64,000 nucleotides of DNA, taken from contig NZ_FOGI01000001.1 of assembly GCF_900111175.1 (NCBI RefSeq), positions 482,194 to 546,193 of the forward strand, given 5' to 3'. Within the stretch, counting starts at the first letter, position 1; every line of letters begins with the position of its first letter. Both the position numbers and the translations under genes were made by a program. Shown here in pieces: positions 17,929 to 26,562 of the stretch. The notes under the pieces were generated by a model. That model was not told the origin of the DNA. It was given only the letters and a program-made list of their open reading frames with translations, and did not search any database. The DNA comes from Actinokineospora terrae. GTDB taxonomy: Bacteria > Actinomycetota > Actinomycetes > Mycobacteriales > Pseudonocardiaceae.

Positions 17929-17968
17929 GCCCGCTATCGTGCCGCACCCATGATCGCCCCCGCCAAAC

Positions 17969-18394
17969 TCACGCCGCCTCGACCACCAGGTAGACCACCT
18001 CGGCGCCGCTCCCGTCGCGCACGAACCGGACAGAACGCCGCACATCGGTGTCCGCGGGCGTCACCCCCGTCGCGGGCTCCGGCTCCCACCCGGGGTCGGC
18101 ATCACTCGCCGGATTCCGGAAAGCCCCCTGCACCGGCGCGGGTTCCGCCAACCCGTTGTCCTTCCTGAACCGGTCAACCGACCCGACCCTGACCCGCGCG
18201 GCCAGGTGCCACTCCTGGAAGTACGAGTACCACCCGGCCACCAGCTCATCGTCCTCGGCGAACACCAGGTCCGACACCTTGGACACTTCCCCCAAACCCA
18301 CCCGCCGCGGCGGCTCCCCCAGGCCCACCCGCTCAGCAGGCGCCGACTGGCACCCGGCCACGAGCGCCAACACCACCACCCACCACATCCGCAT
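17969..18394 (-). CDS. small lipoprotein of unknown function
   Basis: A 141-residue protein with a lipoprotein signal: hydrophobic WWVVVLALVAGC, the lipobox LVAGC with Cys15. A tandem near-repeat of GLGEPPRRVGLGE follows. The mature part has WYSYFQEWHLAARVRVG and a C-terminal strand pair ending VVYLVVEAA. I do not recognise the family. It lies 40 bases upstream of the DUF1015 gene on the same strand and may share its transcript. Confidence 0.75.
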   Translation of the reverse strand: MRMWWVVVLALVAGCQSAPAERVGLGEPPRRVGLGEVSKVSDLVFAEDDELVAGWYSYFQEWHLAARVRVGSVDRFRKDNGLAEPAPVQGAFRNPASDADPGWEPEPATGVTPADTDVRRSVRFVRDGSGAEVVYLVVEAA

Positions 18395-18465
18395 ACCGGT
18401 GGGAGCCCCTGATCCCGCACTCGGTTCCCACCCGGCACCGGTTCACACGGTGCGCGCCCTGGGGG

Positions 18466-19563
18466 CTACTTGCGGAAGAGGGCGCGGGCGATGATCTCGC
18501 GTTGGATCTCGGAGGTGCCCTCGTAGATCCGGGGGGCCCGGACCTCGCGGTAGAGGTGTTCGAGGAGGTGGCCGCGTTCCAGGGCCTGGGCGCCGTGGAC
18601 CTGGATGGAGAGGTCGACGGCGTGCTGGGCGGTCTCGGTGGCGAAGAGCTTGGCCATGGCCGAGAGGGACGCGGTGGTGCCGGGGGCGGCGTCGTAGGCG
18701 GTGGCGGCGTCGTGGACCAGGAGGCGGGCGGCGTGCAGGCGGGTGGCCACGTCGGCCAGCTGGTGGGTGAGGCCCTGGAAGGTGGCGAGGGGTTTGCCGA
18801 AGGCGTGCCGGTGGGTGGCGTGGGCGATGGCGGCGTCGAGGGCGGCTTGGGCCATGCCGACGGCGAAGGCGCCGACGCTGGGGCGGAACATGTCGAGGGT
18901 GCGCATGGCGACCGACCAGCCGCCGTCGACCTCGCCGAGGACGTTCGCGCGGGGCACGCGGGCACCGGTGAAGCGCAGGCGGCCGATGGCGTGCGGAGCG
19001 AGCAGGTCGAGCTGCTCCCCGTCGAGGCCGGGGGTGTCGCGGGGGACGGCGAACGCGGTGATGCCCTTGGCGCCGGTGTCGCTGGTGCGGGCGAACACCG
19101 AGTAGACGTCGGCATCGGGGGCGTTCGAGATGTAGGTCTTCTCCCCGGTCAGCAGGAAGTCGTCACCATCGGGAACCGCCCGCAACAACAGGTGCGCCGC
19201 GTCCGAGCCCGCCTCCGGTTCCGTCAGCGCGAACCCCACCACGGCATCCCCAGCGGCCACCCGGGGAACCCAGTAGTCGACGATCGAGGCACTCCCCGCC
19301 AGCACGATCGGGTACGCACCCAACCCCTGCAACGCGAACGCCGTCTCCGCCTCGGTGCAGTGCCGCGCGAGCGCCTCCCGGATCACACACAGCACCAACG
19401 CTTTCGGGGTCTGGTCGAAGACCTCCGCCAACACCCCGTGCTCCGCCAGCGCCTTCACCAGCCCCCGGTTCACCCGCCCCGGCGCCCCCTGCTCGGCGGC
19501 CGTCCGCAGTGGACCCTGGGCCAGGGCTTCGCACCGCGCGCGCAGGTCGTCGAGTGAACTCAC
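18466..19563 (-). CDS. acyl-CoA dehydrogenase
   Basis: A 365-residue FAD enzyme that introduces a double bond alpha-beta to a CoA thioester. Visible features are FALTEPEAGSDAAH, LTGEKTYISNA, the helical domain LATFQGLTHQLADVATRLHAARLLV and IYEGTSEIQREIIAR at the C-terminus, where the family often has its catalytic Glu (EGT). It is slightly shorter than usual at the N-terminus. The GTG start overlaps the RidA gene by four bases, making it the last gene of the eight-gene anthranilate operon; it would oxidise the ring-opened or reduced CoA intermediate. Substrate is inferred from context. Confidence 0.9.
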   Translation of the reverse strand: MSSLDDLRARCEALAQGPLRTAAEQGAPGRVNRGLVKALAEHGVLAEVFDQTPKALVLCVIREALARHCTEAETAFALQGLGAYPIVLAGSASIVDYWVPRVAAGDAVVGFALTEPEAGSDAAHLLLRAVPDGDDFLLTGEKTYISNAPDADVYSVFARTSDTGAKGITAFAVPRDTPGLDGEQLDLLAPHAIGRLRFTGARVPRANVLGEVDGGWSVAMRTLDMFRPSVGAFAVGMAQAALDAAIAHATHRHAFGKPLATFQGLTHQLADVATRLHAARLLVHDAATAYDAAPGTTASLSAMAKLFATETAQHAVDLSIQVHGAQALERGHLLEHLYREVRAPRIYEGTSEIQREIIARALFRK

Positions 19564-19973
19564 GCCGCACCCCCTGGGATCACGGCGGTGGCGACCAGCT
19601 CGATCAGGGCCTCGTCGTCGAACAGGCGGGTCACGCCGAGCAGGGCGACGGCTGGGTAGTGGCGGGTGAAGTGTTTGCGCCACAACGGGCCCAGCTCTGG
19701 GAGGGCGTCCTTGTACGCGGCCACGTCGGTCACGTAGATGATGAACGACACCAGGTGCGACGGCTGGGCTCCCGCTGCCGTCAGCGCGGACACGACGTTG
19801 CTCGCGGCCTGGTCGAATTGCTCCGCCATGGTCGTGCCGACGATCGCCCCGGCCGGATCCAGGGCCGTCTGGCCGCCCAGGTACACGGTGCTCCCCGGTG
19901 CCGCGACCACCGCGTGGGCGAAGCCCACCGGCGGGGCCAGGTCCGGTGCCGTCACGACGCGGTGCGGGGTCAT
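19560..19973 (-). CDS. RidA-family deaminase (YjgF/Rid)
   Basis: A 137-residue Rid protein. VVAAPGSTVYLGGQTALDPAGAIVG, then TMAEQFDQAASNVVSALTAAGAQPSHLVSFIIYVTD and YPAVALLGVTRLFDDEALIELVATAV are family hallmarks. RidA proteins hydrolyse enamines and imines. The conserved active-site Arg of RidA (usually before the C-terminal strand) appears to be replaced by Thr-Arg (VTRLF), so it may belong to another Rid subgroup. In this operon it could remove the 2-amino group once anthraniloyl-CoA has been dearomatised. Overlaps of four bases on each side show tight coupling. Confidence 0.85.
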   Translation of the reverse strand: MTPHRVVTAPDLAPPVGFAHAVVAAPGSTVYLGGQTALDPAGAIVGTTMAEQFDQAASNVVSALTAAGAQPSHLVSFIIYVTDVAAYKDALPELGPLWRKHFTRHYPAVALLGVTRLFDDEALIELVATAVIPGGAA

Positions 19974-20788
19974 CGGCCCCTCCAGACCGGGGGGCGGCCC
20001 GCCGACCAGGCCGCGTAGAACTCGGCGTGGTCGGTGGACTTCATCAGCAGGGCCTGGCTGATCGCCTCCAGTTCGATCGACGACGCCAGGTCCAGGTCCT
20101 GTTCGCGGGTCAGCAGCACCTTGGTCATGGAGTACGCCAGCGCGGGCCCGTCCGCGAGCCGGCGGGCCAGCGAGTCCGCCGCCGCGGGGAGATCGTCGAC
20201 CACCGTGCCCAACCCGAGCTGCTCCGCCCTGGCCGCGTCGACCTTCTCGCCCAGGATCAGCAGTTCCGTCGCCCGCCCGAGCCCCACCAGCCGCGGCAAC
20301 AGGTACGCCGAACCCATGTCGGCACCGGCCAGCCCGACCTTGGTGAACAGGAAAGAGAACGACGCTTCCTCTGCCAGCAAACGGAAATCCGCCGCCAGTG
20401 CCAGCACCGACCCCGCGCCCGCCGCGACCCCGTTCACCGCCGCGATCACCGGCATCGGGCACTCGCGCAGCGCCCGCACGACGGCCCCGGTCATCCGGGT
20501 GAACTCCAGCAGCTGCGCCGCCGCCATCGACTGGAGCTCGCCGATGATCTCCTCGACGTCCCCGCCCGAGCAGAACCCGCGCCCGGTTCCCCGCAGCACC
20601 AACACCTTCGCGTCACCGCGGTGCGGCAGCTCGGCCACCAGGTCGCGCAGGTCCGCGTACACGTCGAAGGTGAGCGCGTTCAGCTTCTCCGGCCGGTCCA
20701 GGGTCACCGTGGCGACCCCGTCCTCGACCGCGAACCCGAAGTGGCCCCACTCGCCGGTCACCCCGGGTGACGCCCGGAACGGGCTCAT
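19970..20788 (-). CDS. enoyl-CoA hydratase/isomerase family protein
   Basis: A 272-residue crotonase. VTLDRPEKLNALTFDVYADLRDLV and the oxyanion-hole segment RGTGRGFCSGGDVEEI fit the family, as does GVAAGAGSVLALAADFRLLAEEASFSFLFTKVGLAGADMGSAYLLPRLVG. In the second active-site segment Asp follows Ala (AGADMG) where many hydratases have Glu, so hydratase, isomerase or hydrolase activity are all possible. It is the sixth gene of the left-running anthranilate operon. Confidence 0.88.
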   Translation of the reverse strand: MSPFRASPGVTGEWGHFGFAVEDGVATVTLDRPEKLNALTFDVYADLRDLVAELPHRGDAKVLVLRGTGRGFCSGGDVEEIIGELQSMAAAQLLEFTRMTGAVVRALRECPMPVIAAVNGVAAGAGSVLALAADFRLLAEEASFSFLFTKVGLAGADMGSAYLLPRLVGLGRATELLILGEKVDAARAEQLGLGTVVDDLPAAADSLARRLADGPALAYSMTKVLLTREQDLDLASSIELEAISQALLMKSTDHAEFYAAWSAGRPPVWRGR

Positions 20789-20807
20789 CGACTGCCTCCA
20801 ACACCGG

Positions 20808-21494
20808 TCACTGGACTCCTCCTCCGTCGAGCACGAGCGACTGCCCGTTCACCGCGCCCGCCTCCGCCGCGGCCAGGAACACCACCGCGAACGCCACCTC
20901 GTCCGGTTCGAGCAACCGCCCCAGCGGGGATGCCGACGCCAGCGCGGCCTCCGCGTCCTCGGGTGTGCGCCCGGTCCGGTCCACAATGGTGCGCACCGCC
21001 TCGGCGGCGATGTCGGTGCGGGTGAACGTCGGGCACACCGCGTTCGACGTCACCCCGGTGCCCGCGACCTCCGCCGCGACCGCCCGCATGAGGCCGATCG
21101 CGGCGTGCTTGGCCGACGAGTACGCGGCGGTGTACCGCTGCCCGACCTTGCCCGCGGTGGACGCCACGAACACGACCCGCCCGGTGTCGCGCTCCAGCAT
21201 CCGCGGCAACACCGCCCGGGTGCACAGGAACCCGCCCAGCGCGTTCACGTCGTGCTGCGTGCGCCACTGCGCGACCGTGGTCCTCGCCAGCGGCGCGCTC
21301 GAGGCGATCCCGGCGTTGTTGACCAGCACGTCGACCGGCCCGAGGTCGGCGAACAACGCCGACACCGCGGCTTCGTCGGTGACGTCGCAGTCGCCGCGGC
21401 CCAGCGCGAGCACCTCGTCGCCCGCGTCCCGGAACCGGGTCGCGATGGCCGCGCCGATGCCCCTGGTGCCACCGGTGATGACGACGCGTCTCAT
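20808..21494 (-). CDS. short-chain dehydrogenase/reductase
   Basis: A 228-residue NAD(P)-dependent SDR. The cofactor motif TGGTRGIG is at residues 8-15, NNAG at about 68-71, the catalytic Ser in VASTAG and Tyr-x-x-x-Lys in YSSAKHAAIG. VNGQSLVLDGG closes it. Asp at GDCDV suggests loss of the usual phosphate-binding Arg, so NAD may be preferred, but this is weak. It overlaps the CoA ligase stop by four bases and probably acts as the 3-hydroxyacyl-CoA dehydrogenase of the anthranilate pathway. Confidence 0.9.
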   Translation of the reverse strand: MRRVVITGGTRGIGAAIATRFRDAGDEVLALGRGDCDVTDEAAVSALFADLGPVDVLVNNAGIASSAPLARTTVAQWRTQHDVNALGGFLCTRAVLPRMLERDTGRVVFVASTAGKVGQRYTAAYSSAKHAAIGLMRAVAAEVAGTGVTSNAVCPTFTRTDIAAEAVRTIVDRTGRTPEDAEAALASASPLGRLLEPDEVAFAVVFLAAAEAGAVNGQSLVLDGGGVQ

Positions 21495-23020
21495 GAGGAC
21501 ACATCCAACGCGCGCAACGCCCTGCGGTCGAGCTTGCCGTTGGTGGTGCGGGGGAGAGTGGCCACGAAGACCACCCGTTCGGGGGTCTTGTGCGGCGACA
21601 ACCGCTCGCGGACGAACCGGCGCAGGTCGTCCTCAGTGGCCTGTCCGGTGACCACCACGAACGCGTACGGCCGGATCAACCCGTCGCGGTTGTGCCCGAG
21701 GACGGCGCACTCCACGACATCCGGGTGCCCGATCAGGCAGTGCTCGATCTCGCTCGGTGCCACCCAGATCCCGCTGACCTTCAGCAGGTCGTCCGCGCGG
21801 CCCCGGTAGTGGAACTCGCCATCGGGATCGCGCACGACCAAGTCTCCCGTGTGGACGGTGTCGTCCCCCGGGAAGGTGGTCGCGGACTTCGCCGGGTCGC
21901 CCACGTACTCGGATGCCGCCGTGGCGCCGGTGATCTCCAGCGTCCCGACCTCACCGTCCGGGACCTCGACACCGTCCGGGTCGACCACGCGCGCGGTGTA
22001 GCCGGGGACCAGGGACCCGATGCTGCCGGTTTTGGCCGCGCCGGGCCGGTTGGAGATGTAGATGTGGTATGCCTCCGACGAGCCGATCCCGTCGATCACC
22101 TCGACGCCGAAGGTGGTGTCCCACTTGCGGTGCAGCTCGGGCGGCAGCGCCTCGCCCGCCGACGTGCACAGCCGAAGGCAGCTCAGGTCCTGGTCGGCGG
22201 CCAGCGGGTGCGCGACCATCGCGGCCATCATCGTCGGCACGTTCACCAGCACGGTCGGCCGGTACCGGGCGATCAACGCGAAGACCCGCTCCGGCGTGGT
22301 GCGCTCCGGGAACACGATCCCGGCGCCGCCGACCCCGAACGGGAACAACGCCGTCAGGTCCCGCGCGTAGCCGAAGAACAGCTTCGGCACCGGCAGCACG
22401 ATGTCGTCCTCGGTCAGGCCCAGCACACCGCGCGCGTACCACTTGTGGCTGTTGAGCGGACTGCGGACACCGTGCGGACAGGCTTTCGGCGCACCGGTGC
22501 TGCCGGTGGTGAACTTCCACAGCGCCACGGCCCCCTCGGCGCGTGGCACAGGGTCCAAAGTGGACTCAGCGCCCAACGCCAGCGCGTCGAGGTCGTGCTC
22601 GGTGGAACGCAACTCGCCCGCGCCGACTACCAGAACGGTCCGATCCTGGACGCCCGCCTCGCGGAGCCGGTCGAGCGTGAGGGAGTCGGCGATGATCACG
22701 GTGGCGTCGGTGTAGTCGAGGAAGTACGCGTAGTCCTTGGCGGTCAGGAAGGTGTAGACCTCGGCGGTGATGGCGCCGACCTTCTGCGCCGCGTACCAGG
22801 CGGCGACGAACTCGACGCCGTCGGACAGGGCTAACAGCACCCGATCCCCGGGTGCGACGCCGAACCCGAGCAGGACGTTGCCGATCCGGTTGGTGAGCGC
22901 GGCGAGGTCGGCGTAGCTGGTGGGGCCGGTCGGGCCGAGCAGGGCTGGGCGGTCCGACCGGCCCTGGTCGAGGTTGCGGTCGAGGAAGTGGCTTGCGAGG
23001 TCGAGCTGCGTCGGCGGCAC
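21491..23020 (-). CDS. anthranilate (2-aminobenzoate)-CoA ligase type AMP-forming enzyme
   Basis: A 509-residue adenylating ligase of the benzoate/2-aminobenzoate-CoA ligase group. Core motifs are LWKFTTGSTGAPKACPHG, IGSSEAYHIYISN, HTGDLVVRDPDGEFHYRGRADDLLKVSGIWV and the catalytic Lys in TTNGKLDRRAL. AMP binding then thioesterification would give 2-aminobenzoyl-CoA, the substrate of the monooxygenase encoded two genes upstream. Kynureninase in the divergent operon would produce the anthranilate. Benzoate or salicylate cannot be excluded without assay, but the neighbours favour anthranilate. Confidence 0.88.
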   Translation of the reverse strand: MPPTQLDLASHFLDRNLDQGRSDRPALLGPTGPTSYADLAALTNRIGNVLLGFGVAPGDRVLLALSDGVEFVAAWYAAQKVGAITAEVYTFLTAKDYAYFLDYTDATVIIADSLTLDRLREAGVQDRTVLVVGAGELRSTEHDLDALALGAESTLDPVPRAEGAVALWKFTTGSTGAPKACPHGVRSPLNSHKWYARGVLGLTEDDIVLPVPKLFFGYARDLTALFPFGVGGAGIVFPERTTPERVFALIARYRPTVLVNVPTMMAAMVAHPLAADQDLSCLRLCTSAGEALPPELHRKWDTTFGVEVIDGIGSSEAYHIYISNRPGAAKTGSIGSLVPGYTARVVDPDGVEVPDGEVGTLEITGATAASEYVGDPAKSATTFPGDDTVHTGDLVVRDPDGEFHYRGRADDLLKVSGIWVAPSEIEHCLIGHPDVVECAVLGHNRDGLIRPYAFVVVTGQATEDDLRRFVRERLSPHKTPERVVFVATLPRTTNGKLDRRALRALDVSS

Positions 23021-23030
23021 CGTGCTCCTC

Positions 23031-23777
23031 TCAACTCACCTGGTCGCGGATGGCCTCGACCAGCAACTCGGTCAACCGGGCGAACGTGTCGCGCCCCTCG
23101 TCGGCACTCGCCTCGGCCGGGGCGCCGCAGTAGGCGTCCCCCATGCCCATCTCGGCGAACCCGTGCGCCCCGGCCCCCATCGCGGCGGGCATGTCGACCC
23201 GCAGCGGGGGAAGGGTCGCCATCACGTCTGTGTCGACGAGTTCGGGGCGGTCGGCGAGCACGAGCGAGGTCTCGTACCGGCCCGCGTGGCAGGAGCCGGA
23301 CTGGAACTCCTCGGTCAACCGGGTGACGGCCGCGCGACGGAGCAGGTCGAGGTAGGTGGTGCGGATCCCCTTGTCGGCCAACGTCCTCACGGCGGTCCGC
23401 AGCGCCGTCACATGCCCGGGCTCGAAGTGGTTGTTGACGACGACGACCCTGGGGAAGCCCTGCGCGGCCAACGACGAGCAGATCTCGACCACCAACCGCC
23501 CCAGCGTCTCCGCGCTGATCCCCACCGCTCCCGCGAACCCGGCCCCGAACTCGGTGACCCCGTAGGAAAGCGCGGGCAGCACCTTCACCGTGACCGGATC
23601 CCCGGCGAACCGCTCGGCCGCCCGCGTGCACATCCCCGCCGAGATGAGCGGATCGGTGTCCAGCGGCGCGTGCGGCCCGTGCGGCTCCACGGCTCCGACC
23701 GGCAGCAGCAAGACGGTCGTGCCTTCCCGCAGGGCGGCGGCTTGCGGTGAGGTGAGGTCCGCGAACTGGTGGCTCAC
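23031..23777 (-). CDS. creatininase-family amidohydrolase
   Basis: A 248-residue protein with the creatininase metal site PVGAVEPHGPHAPLDTD near residues 28-44. The usual NGHGGN loop is altered to NNHFEPGH, and a later helix holds GSCHAGRYETSLVLA. Family members cleave C-N bonds: creatininase, MftE, and the ArfB deformylase of archaeal riboflavin synthesis. The GTG start overlaps the monooxygenase gene by four bases. It could hydrolyse a pathway intermediate, or supply the formamidase step (N-formylkynurenine to kynurenine) that has no dedicated gene here. Both are inferences. Confidence 0.85.
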   Translation of the reverse strand: MSHQFADLTSPQAAALREGTTVLLLPVGAVEPHGPHAPLDTDPLISAGMCTRAAERFAGDPVTVKVLPALSYGVTEFGAGFAGAVGISAETLGRLVVEICSSLAAQGFPRVVVVNNHFEPGHVTALRTAVRTLADKGIRTTYLDLLRRAAVTRLTEEFQSGSCHAGRYETSLVLADRPELVDTDVMATLPPLRVDMPAAMGAGAHGFAEMGMGDAYCGAPAEASADEGRDTFARLTELLVEAIRDQVS

Positions 23778-25681
23778 GGCGCCTCCGTGAGCACGCACAG
23801 GTCGGCTCGCCCAGCGGCGACAACGGTGTTGACCTCGTCGAGCGTGGTCAGGTACCCGCCCACGAGCGTGGGGATGCCCGCCTCGTTGCGGACGCGGTCG
23901 GACAGGGTGGTCAGGTAGCCGCGCCGGTAGTCGGGCCGGAAGTCCGGGGTGGTGTGGCCCGCGCGGACGTGGACGAGGTCGGTGCCGTGGGCGTGGAGTC
24001 GGCGGGCGAAGGCGATGCCGTCCGCGATCGTTGTGCCGCCGGGAGACCAGTCGGTCACCGTGAGTCGGACGGACAGGGTGCGGGGGAAGGCCGCGCGGAC
24101 GGCGTCGAGCACCGACAGCGGGAACTTGTGCCGGTCACCCCACTCGTCGGTGCGGCGGTTCGTCAGGGGCGACAGGAACCCGGCGAGCAGGTGCCCCTCC
24201 GCCATGTCCAGCTCCAGCAAGGCGAATCCGGCCTCGGCGGCCCGCGCCGCGTGATCGGCGAACGCCTGCCGGACCTCGTCCAGGTCGGTCAACTCCACCG
24301 GCACCGGCGCGCCGGGTCCGTACGGCACAGCGGAAGCGGCGATTGGCTCGGCCCCACGCGCGCCGAAGTGCGTCAGCCGAACCCCGAGCGGCGCGTCGAT
24401 CCCGGCCCAAGCCTCCAACGGAAGAGAATCCTGCCCCGTGACCCCGACGGGCCCCGTGAGCACGAGTCCGTACCCGTCCACGGCCCTCGCGGCAGCTTCG
24501 TCCGGTGTGGACACCTCGGCCACCAACCGGTTCGCGAACTCCTTGAACGGCGCGAACACCGGCGGCGGTGCGATGGCCCGACCGGCGATCCACGAGTCGA
24601 CCCGCCGTACCAAGCGGGGATCGCGCTGCGCCAGGTTCGCGTGCGTGACCCGTCCGCTGCGGGTCAGCAGGTTCACCGCGAACTGCACGGGCTCGAACGA
24701 CGTGTAGTTCGCCGTGCGCCCGAAGTACGCCGCGCTCTCCGCCGCCGCCTGCTGGAAGCGCTCCACGGCAGGCTGGCGCTCCAGCTCGTAGTCCGTCAGC
24801 GCTGCCTCAAGCGAAGGCGTGCGGGCCAGCGAGTTCGCCAGCGCGATCGCGTCCTCCATGGCCAGCTTCGTGCCGGAGCCGATGGAGAAGTGCGCGGTGT
24901 GCGCGGCGTCACCCAGCAGCACCAGGTTCCCCCTGTGCCAGCTCCCGCACCGCACCAGCGGGAAGTCCAGCCACAGCGAGCGGTTCGACCGCAGCGTCGC
25001 CCCCGCGAGGTCGTCGGCGAACAGCCGCTCGCAGAACGCGATGCTCTCCTGCTCGGAGGCGGTGTCGAGCCCCGCGCGCCGCCACACCGGCTCCGCGCAC
25101 TCCACGATCCAGGTGCTGGTGTGCTCGTCGAACGGGTACGCGTGCGCCTGGAACAGCCCGAACTCGGTCTCCCGGAACGCGAAGGTGAACGCGTCGAGCA
25201 CCAGGTCCGTGCCGAACCACACGTACTTGCCGCCCTGCGTGGACACCTTCGCGCGGAAGTGCCGCTGCCGGGTCCTGCTGTTCGCGCCGTCGGCCGCCAC
25301 CCGCAGGTCGGCGTCCGGCGGTTCGTCCACCTCGGACCCGAAGCGCAGGTCGGCGCCCAGCTCGATGGCCCTGGCCTGCAGGATCGCCAGCAGGTGCCGC
25401 CGGGCGATGGCGGTGAACGAGTGGCCGGTGGAGCGCACGACCTGGCCGCGGTGGCGGATGTCGATGGTCGACCAGCGGGCGAACGAGTCGGTGATCTCCA
25501 GGTGCGTCGGCGGGTCGGCGTCGCGCAGCGCGCCCAGCGTCTCCTCGGAGAACACCACGCCCCAGCCGAACGTGGCGTCCGGGGCGTTGCGCTCGTGCAC
25601 GGTGACGGTGTGGCCCGCCTTGCGCAGCAGGATCGCCAGGTACAGCCCGGCCGGTCCGGCACCGAGGATCGAGACGTCCAT
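23774..25681 (-). CDS. anthraniloyl-CoA monooxygenase/reductase-like flavoprotein
   Basis: A 635-residue fusion. Residues 1-380 are an FAD hydroxylase with GAGPAGLYLAILLRKAGH, the DG motif (VAADGANSRTR) and LGDAAHTAHFSIGSGTKLAMEDA. Residues 390-635 are an Old Yellow Enzyme-like domain with FLSPLTNRRTDEWG. This is the architecture of 2-aminobenzoyl-CoA monooxygenase/reductase of Azoarcus and of salicylyl-CoA 5-hydroxylase. The OYE half looks degenerate: the substrate-binding His pair (HxxHGYL) is DMAEGHL, the YGGSLENR segment is shortened, and the barrel stops early at VLTEAP. It may hydroxylate but not reduce. Tight overlaps with both neighbours place it in the operon. Confidence 0.87.
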   Translation of the reverse strand: MDVSILGAGPAGLYLAILLRKAGHTVTVHERNAPDATFGWGVVFSEETLGALRDADPPTHLEITDSFARWSTIDIRHRGQVVRSTGHSFTAIARRHLLAILQARAIELGADLRFGSEVDEPPDADLRVAADGANSRTRQRHFRAKVSTQGGKYVWFGTDLVLDAFTFAFRETEFGLFQAHAYPFDEHTSTWIVECAEPVWRRAGLDTASEQESIAFCERLFADDLAGATLRSNRSLWLDFPLVRCGSWHRGNLVLLGDAAHTAHFSIGSGTKLAMEDAIALANSLARTPSLEAALTDYELERQPAVERFQQAAAESAAYFGRTANYTSFEPVQFAVNLLTRSGRVTHANLAQRDPRLVRRVDSWIAGRAIAPPPVFAPFKEFANRLVAEVSTPDEAAARAVDGYGLVLTGPVGVTGQDSLPLEAWAGIDAPLGVRLTHFGARGAEPIAASAVPYGPGAPVPVELTDLDEVRQAFADHAARAAEAGFALLELDMAEGHLLAGFLSPLTNRRTDEWGDRHKFPLSVLDAVRAAFPRTLSVRLTVTDWSPGGTTIADGIAFARRLHAHGTDLVHVRAGHTTPDFRPDYRRGYLTTLSDRVRNEAGIPTLVGGYLTTLDEVNTVVAAGRADLCVLTEAP

Positions 25682-26490
25682 CAGATCGCCTCGGCCAGTC
25701 GGTCGATGTCGGCGACGTCGAGCGTGGTGGGGAACAGGATCAGCTCGTCGCAACCCGCGTCGGCGTAACCGCGGATGTAGTCCTTGATGGCCCGCACGCT
25801 GGTCAACGCGCCCGCCGCGATCTTGTCGGCGAACGGACCGGTGAAGGCGTAGTAGTCGCTCAGGTAGTCCCGCCCGCGATCCGGGTCGCTCACCGCGAGA
25901 TACCCCTGACCCCACAACACAGGCTGGCCAGACCTGCCGTGGTCGTACCAGGCGGCCCTGGCCTTGGTCGCCGCCGACGCGAACGCCCTCGGCGGACCAC
26001 CACCATGCGCGTACCCGTCGGCGTAACGGGCCATGCGCGCCAACGCGGAGCCGGAACTGCCGCCCACCAGGATGTCCATTGAGGACTCGCCGTCCGCGCG
26101 CAACGCGGCCAGCTGCGTCGACAGCGCGGCGCCACGGGTGGACGGGTCGACACCGGCGGCCGCGTAGTCGTCGTGCCTGGCGCCGATGCCGAGACCGAGG
26201 GTGAACCGCCCGCCCGACACCTCGTGCACCGACTGCGCCTGCTTGGCCAGCACGCCGGGGGAGCGCAGCGGCCCGATCGCGATCATCGTGGCCAGCCCGA
26301 TCCGCTCCGTCACCGCCGCGGCCGCGGTCAGCGCGATGAACGGGTCGACGCTGTCGTAGCGCAGCCGGTCGAGCACCGCGAGCGTGGCCAACCCCGCCGC
26401 CTCGGCGCGACGGGCCCAGTCGAGCAGGGTCCCGCCGTCGCGGGCGGGGACCGTGTTGGGGAGTCCGATACCGACCTTCACCAGCGTCAC
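25681..26490 (-). CDS. luciferase-like (LLM) flavin/F420 oxidoreductase
   Basis: A 269-residue TIM-barrel LLM oxidoreductase, first gene of the left-running operon. VGIGLPNTVPARDG, ATMIAIGPLRSPGVLAKQAQSVHEVSGGRFTLGLGIG and LVGGSSGSALARMARYADGYAHGGG are typical of the F420- or FMN-using bacterial luciferase family. Its stop shares one base with the monooxygenase start. Because that monooxygenase has a degenerate reductase half, this enzyme may supply the missing ring reduction. Cofactor identity cannot be told from sequence. Confidence 0.85.
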   Translation of the reverse strand: MTLVKVGIGLPNTVPARDGGTLLDWARRAEAAGLATLAVLDRLRYDSVDPFIALTAAAAVTERIGLATMIAIGPLRSPGVLAKQAQSVHEVSGGRFTLGLGIGARHDDYAAAGVDPSTRGAALSTQLAALRADGESSMDILVGGSSGSALARMARYADGYAHGGGPPRAFASAATKARAAWYDHGRSGQPVLWGQGYLAVSDPDRGRDYLSDYYAFTGPFADKIAAGALTSVRAIKDYIRGYADAGCDELILFPTTLDVADIDRLAEAI

Positions 26491-26527
26491 ACCCTTGTGG
26501 CCGGGGTCACTGGCGAAAACGTTACGG

Positions 26528-26555
26528 TTGATCCCGCTTAGGTGTCAACTAAGCT
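26528..26555 (+). promoter_or_regulatory. divergent promoter with a GCTTAG-N7-CTAAGC operator
   Basis: GCTTAG at 26536-26541 and CTAAGC at 26549-26554 form a perfect inverted repeat. It overlaps a -10 element TAAGCT (26550-26555), which lies 16 bases after TTGATC (26528-26533) and seven bases before the regulator ATG at 26563. A minus-strand TAACGT at 26524-26519 could serve the divergent operon. This 72-base region controls eleven genes; the palindrome is the best candidate PaaX-type site. Confidence 0.65.
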
Positions 26556-26562
26556 CACCCCC

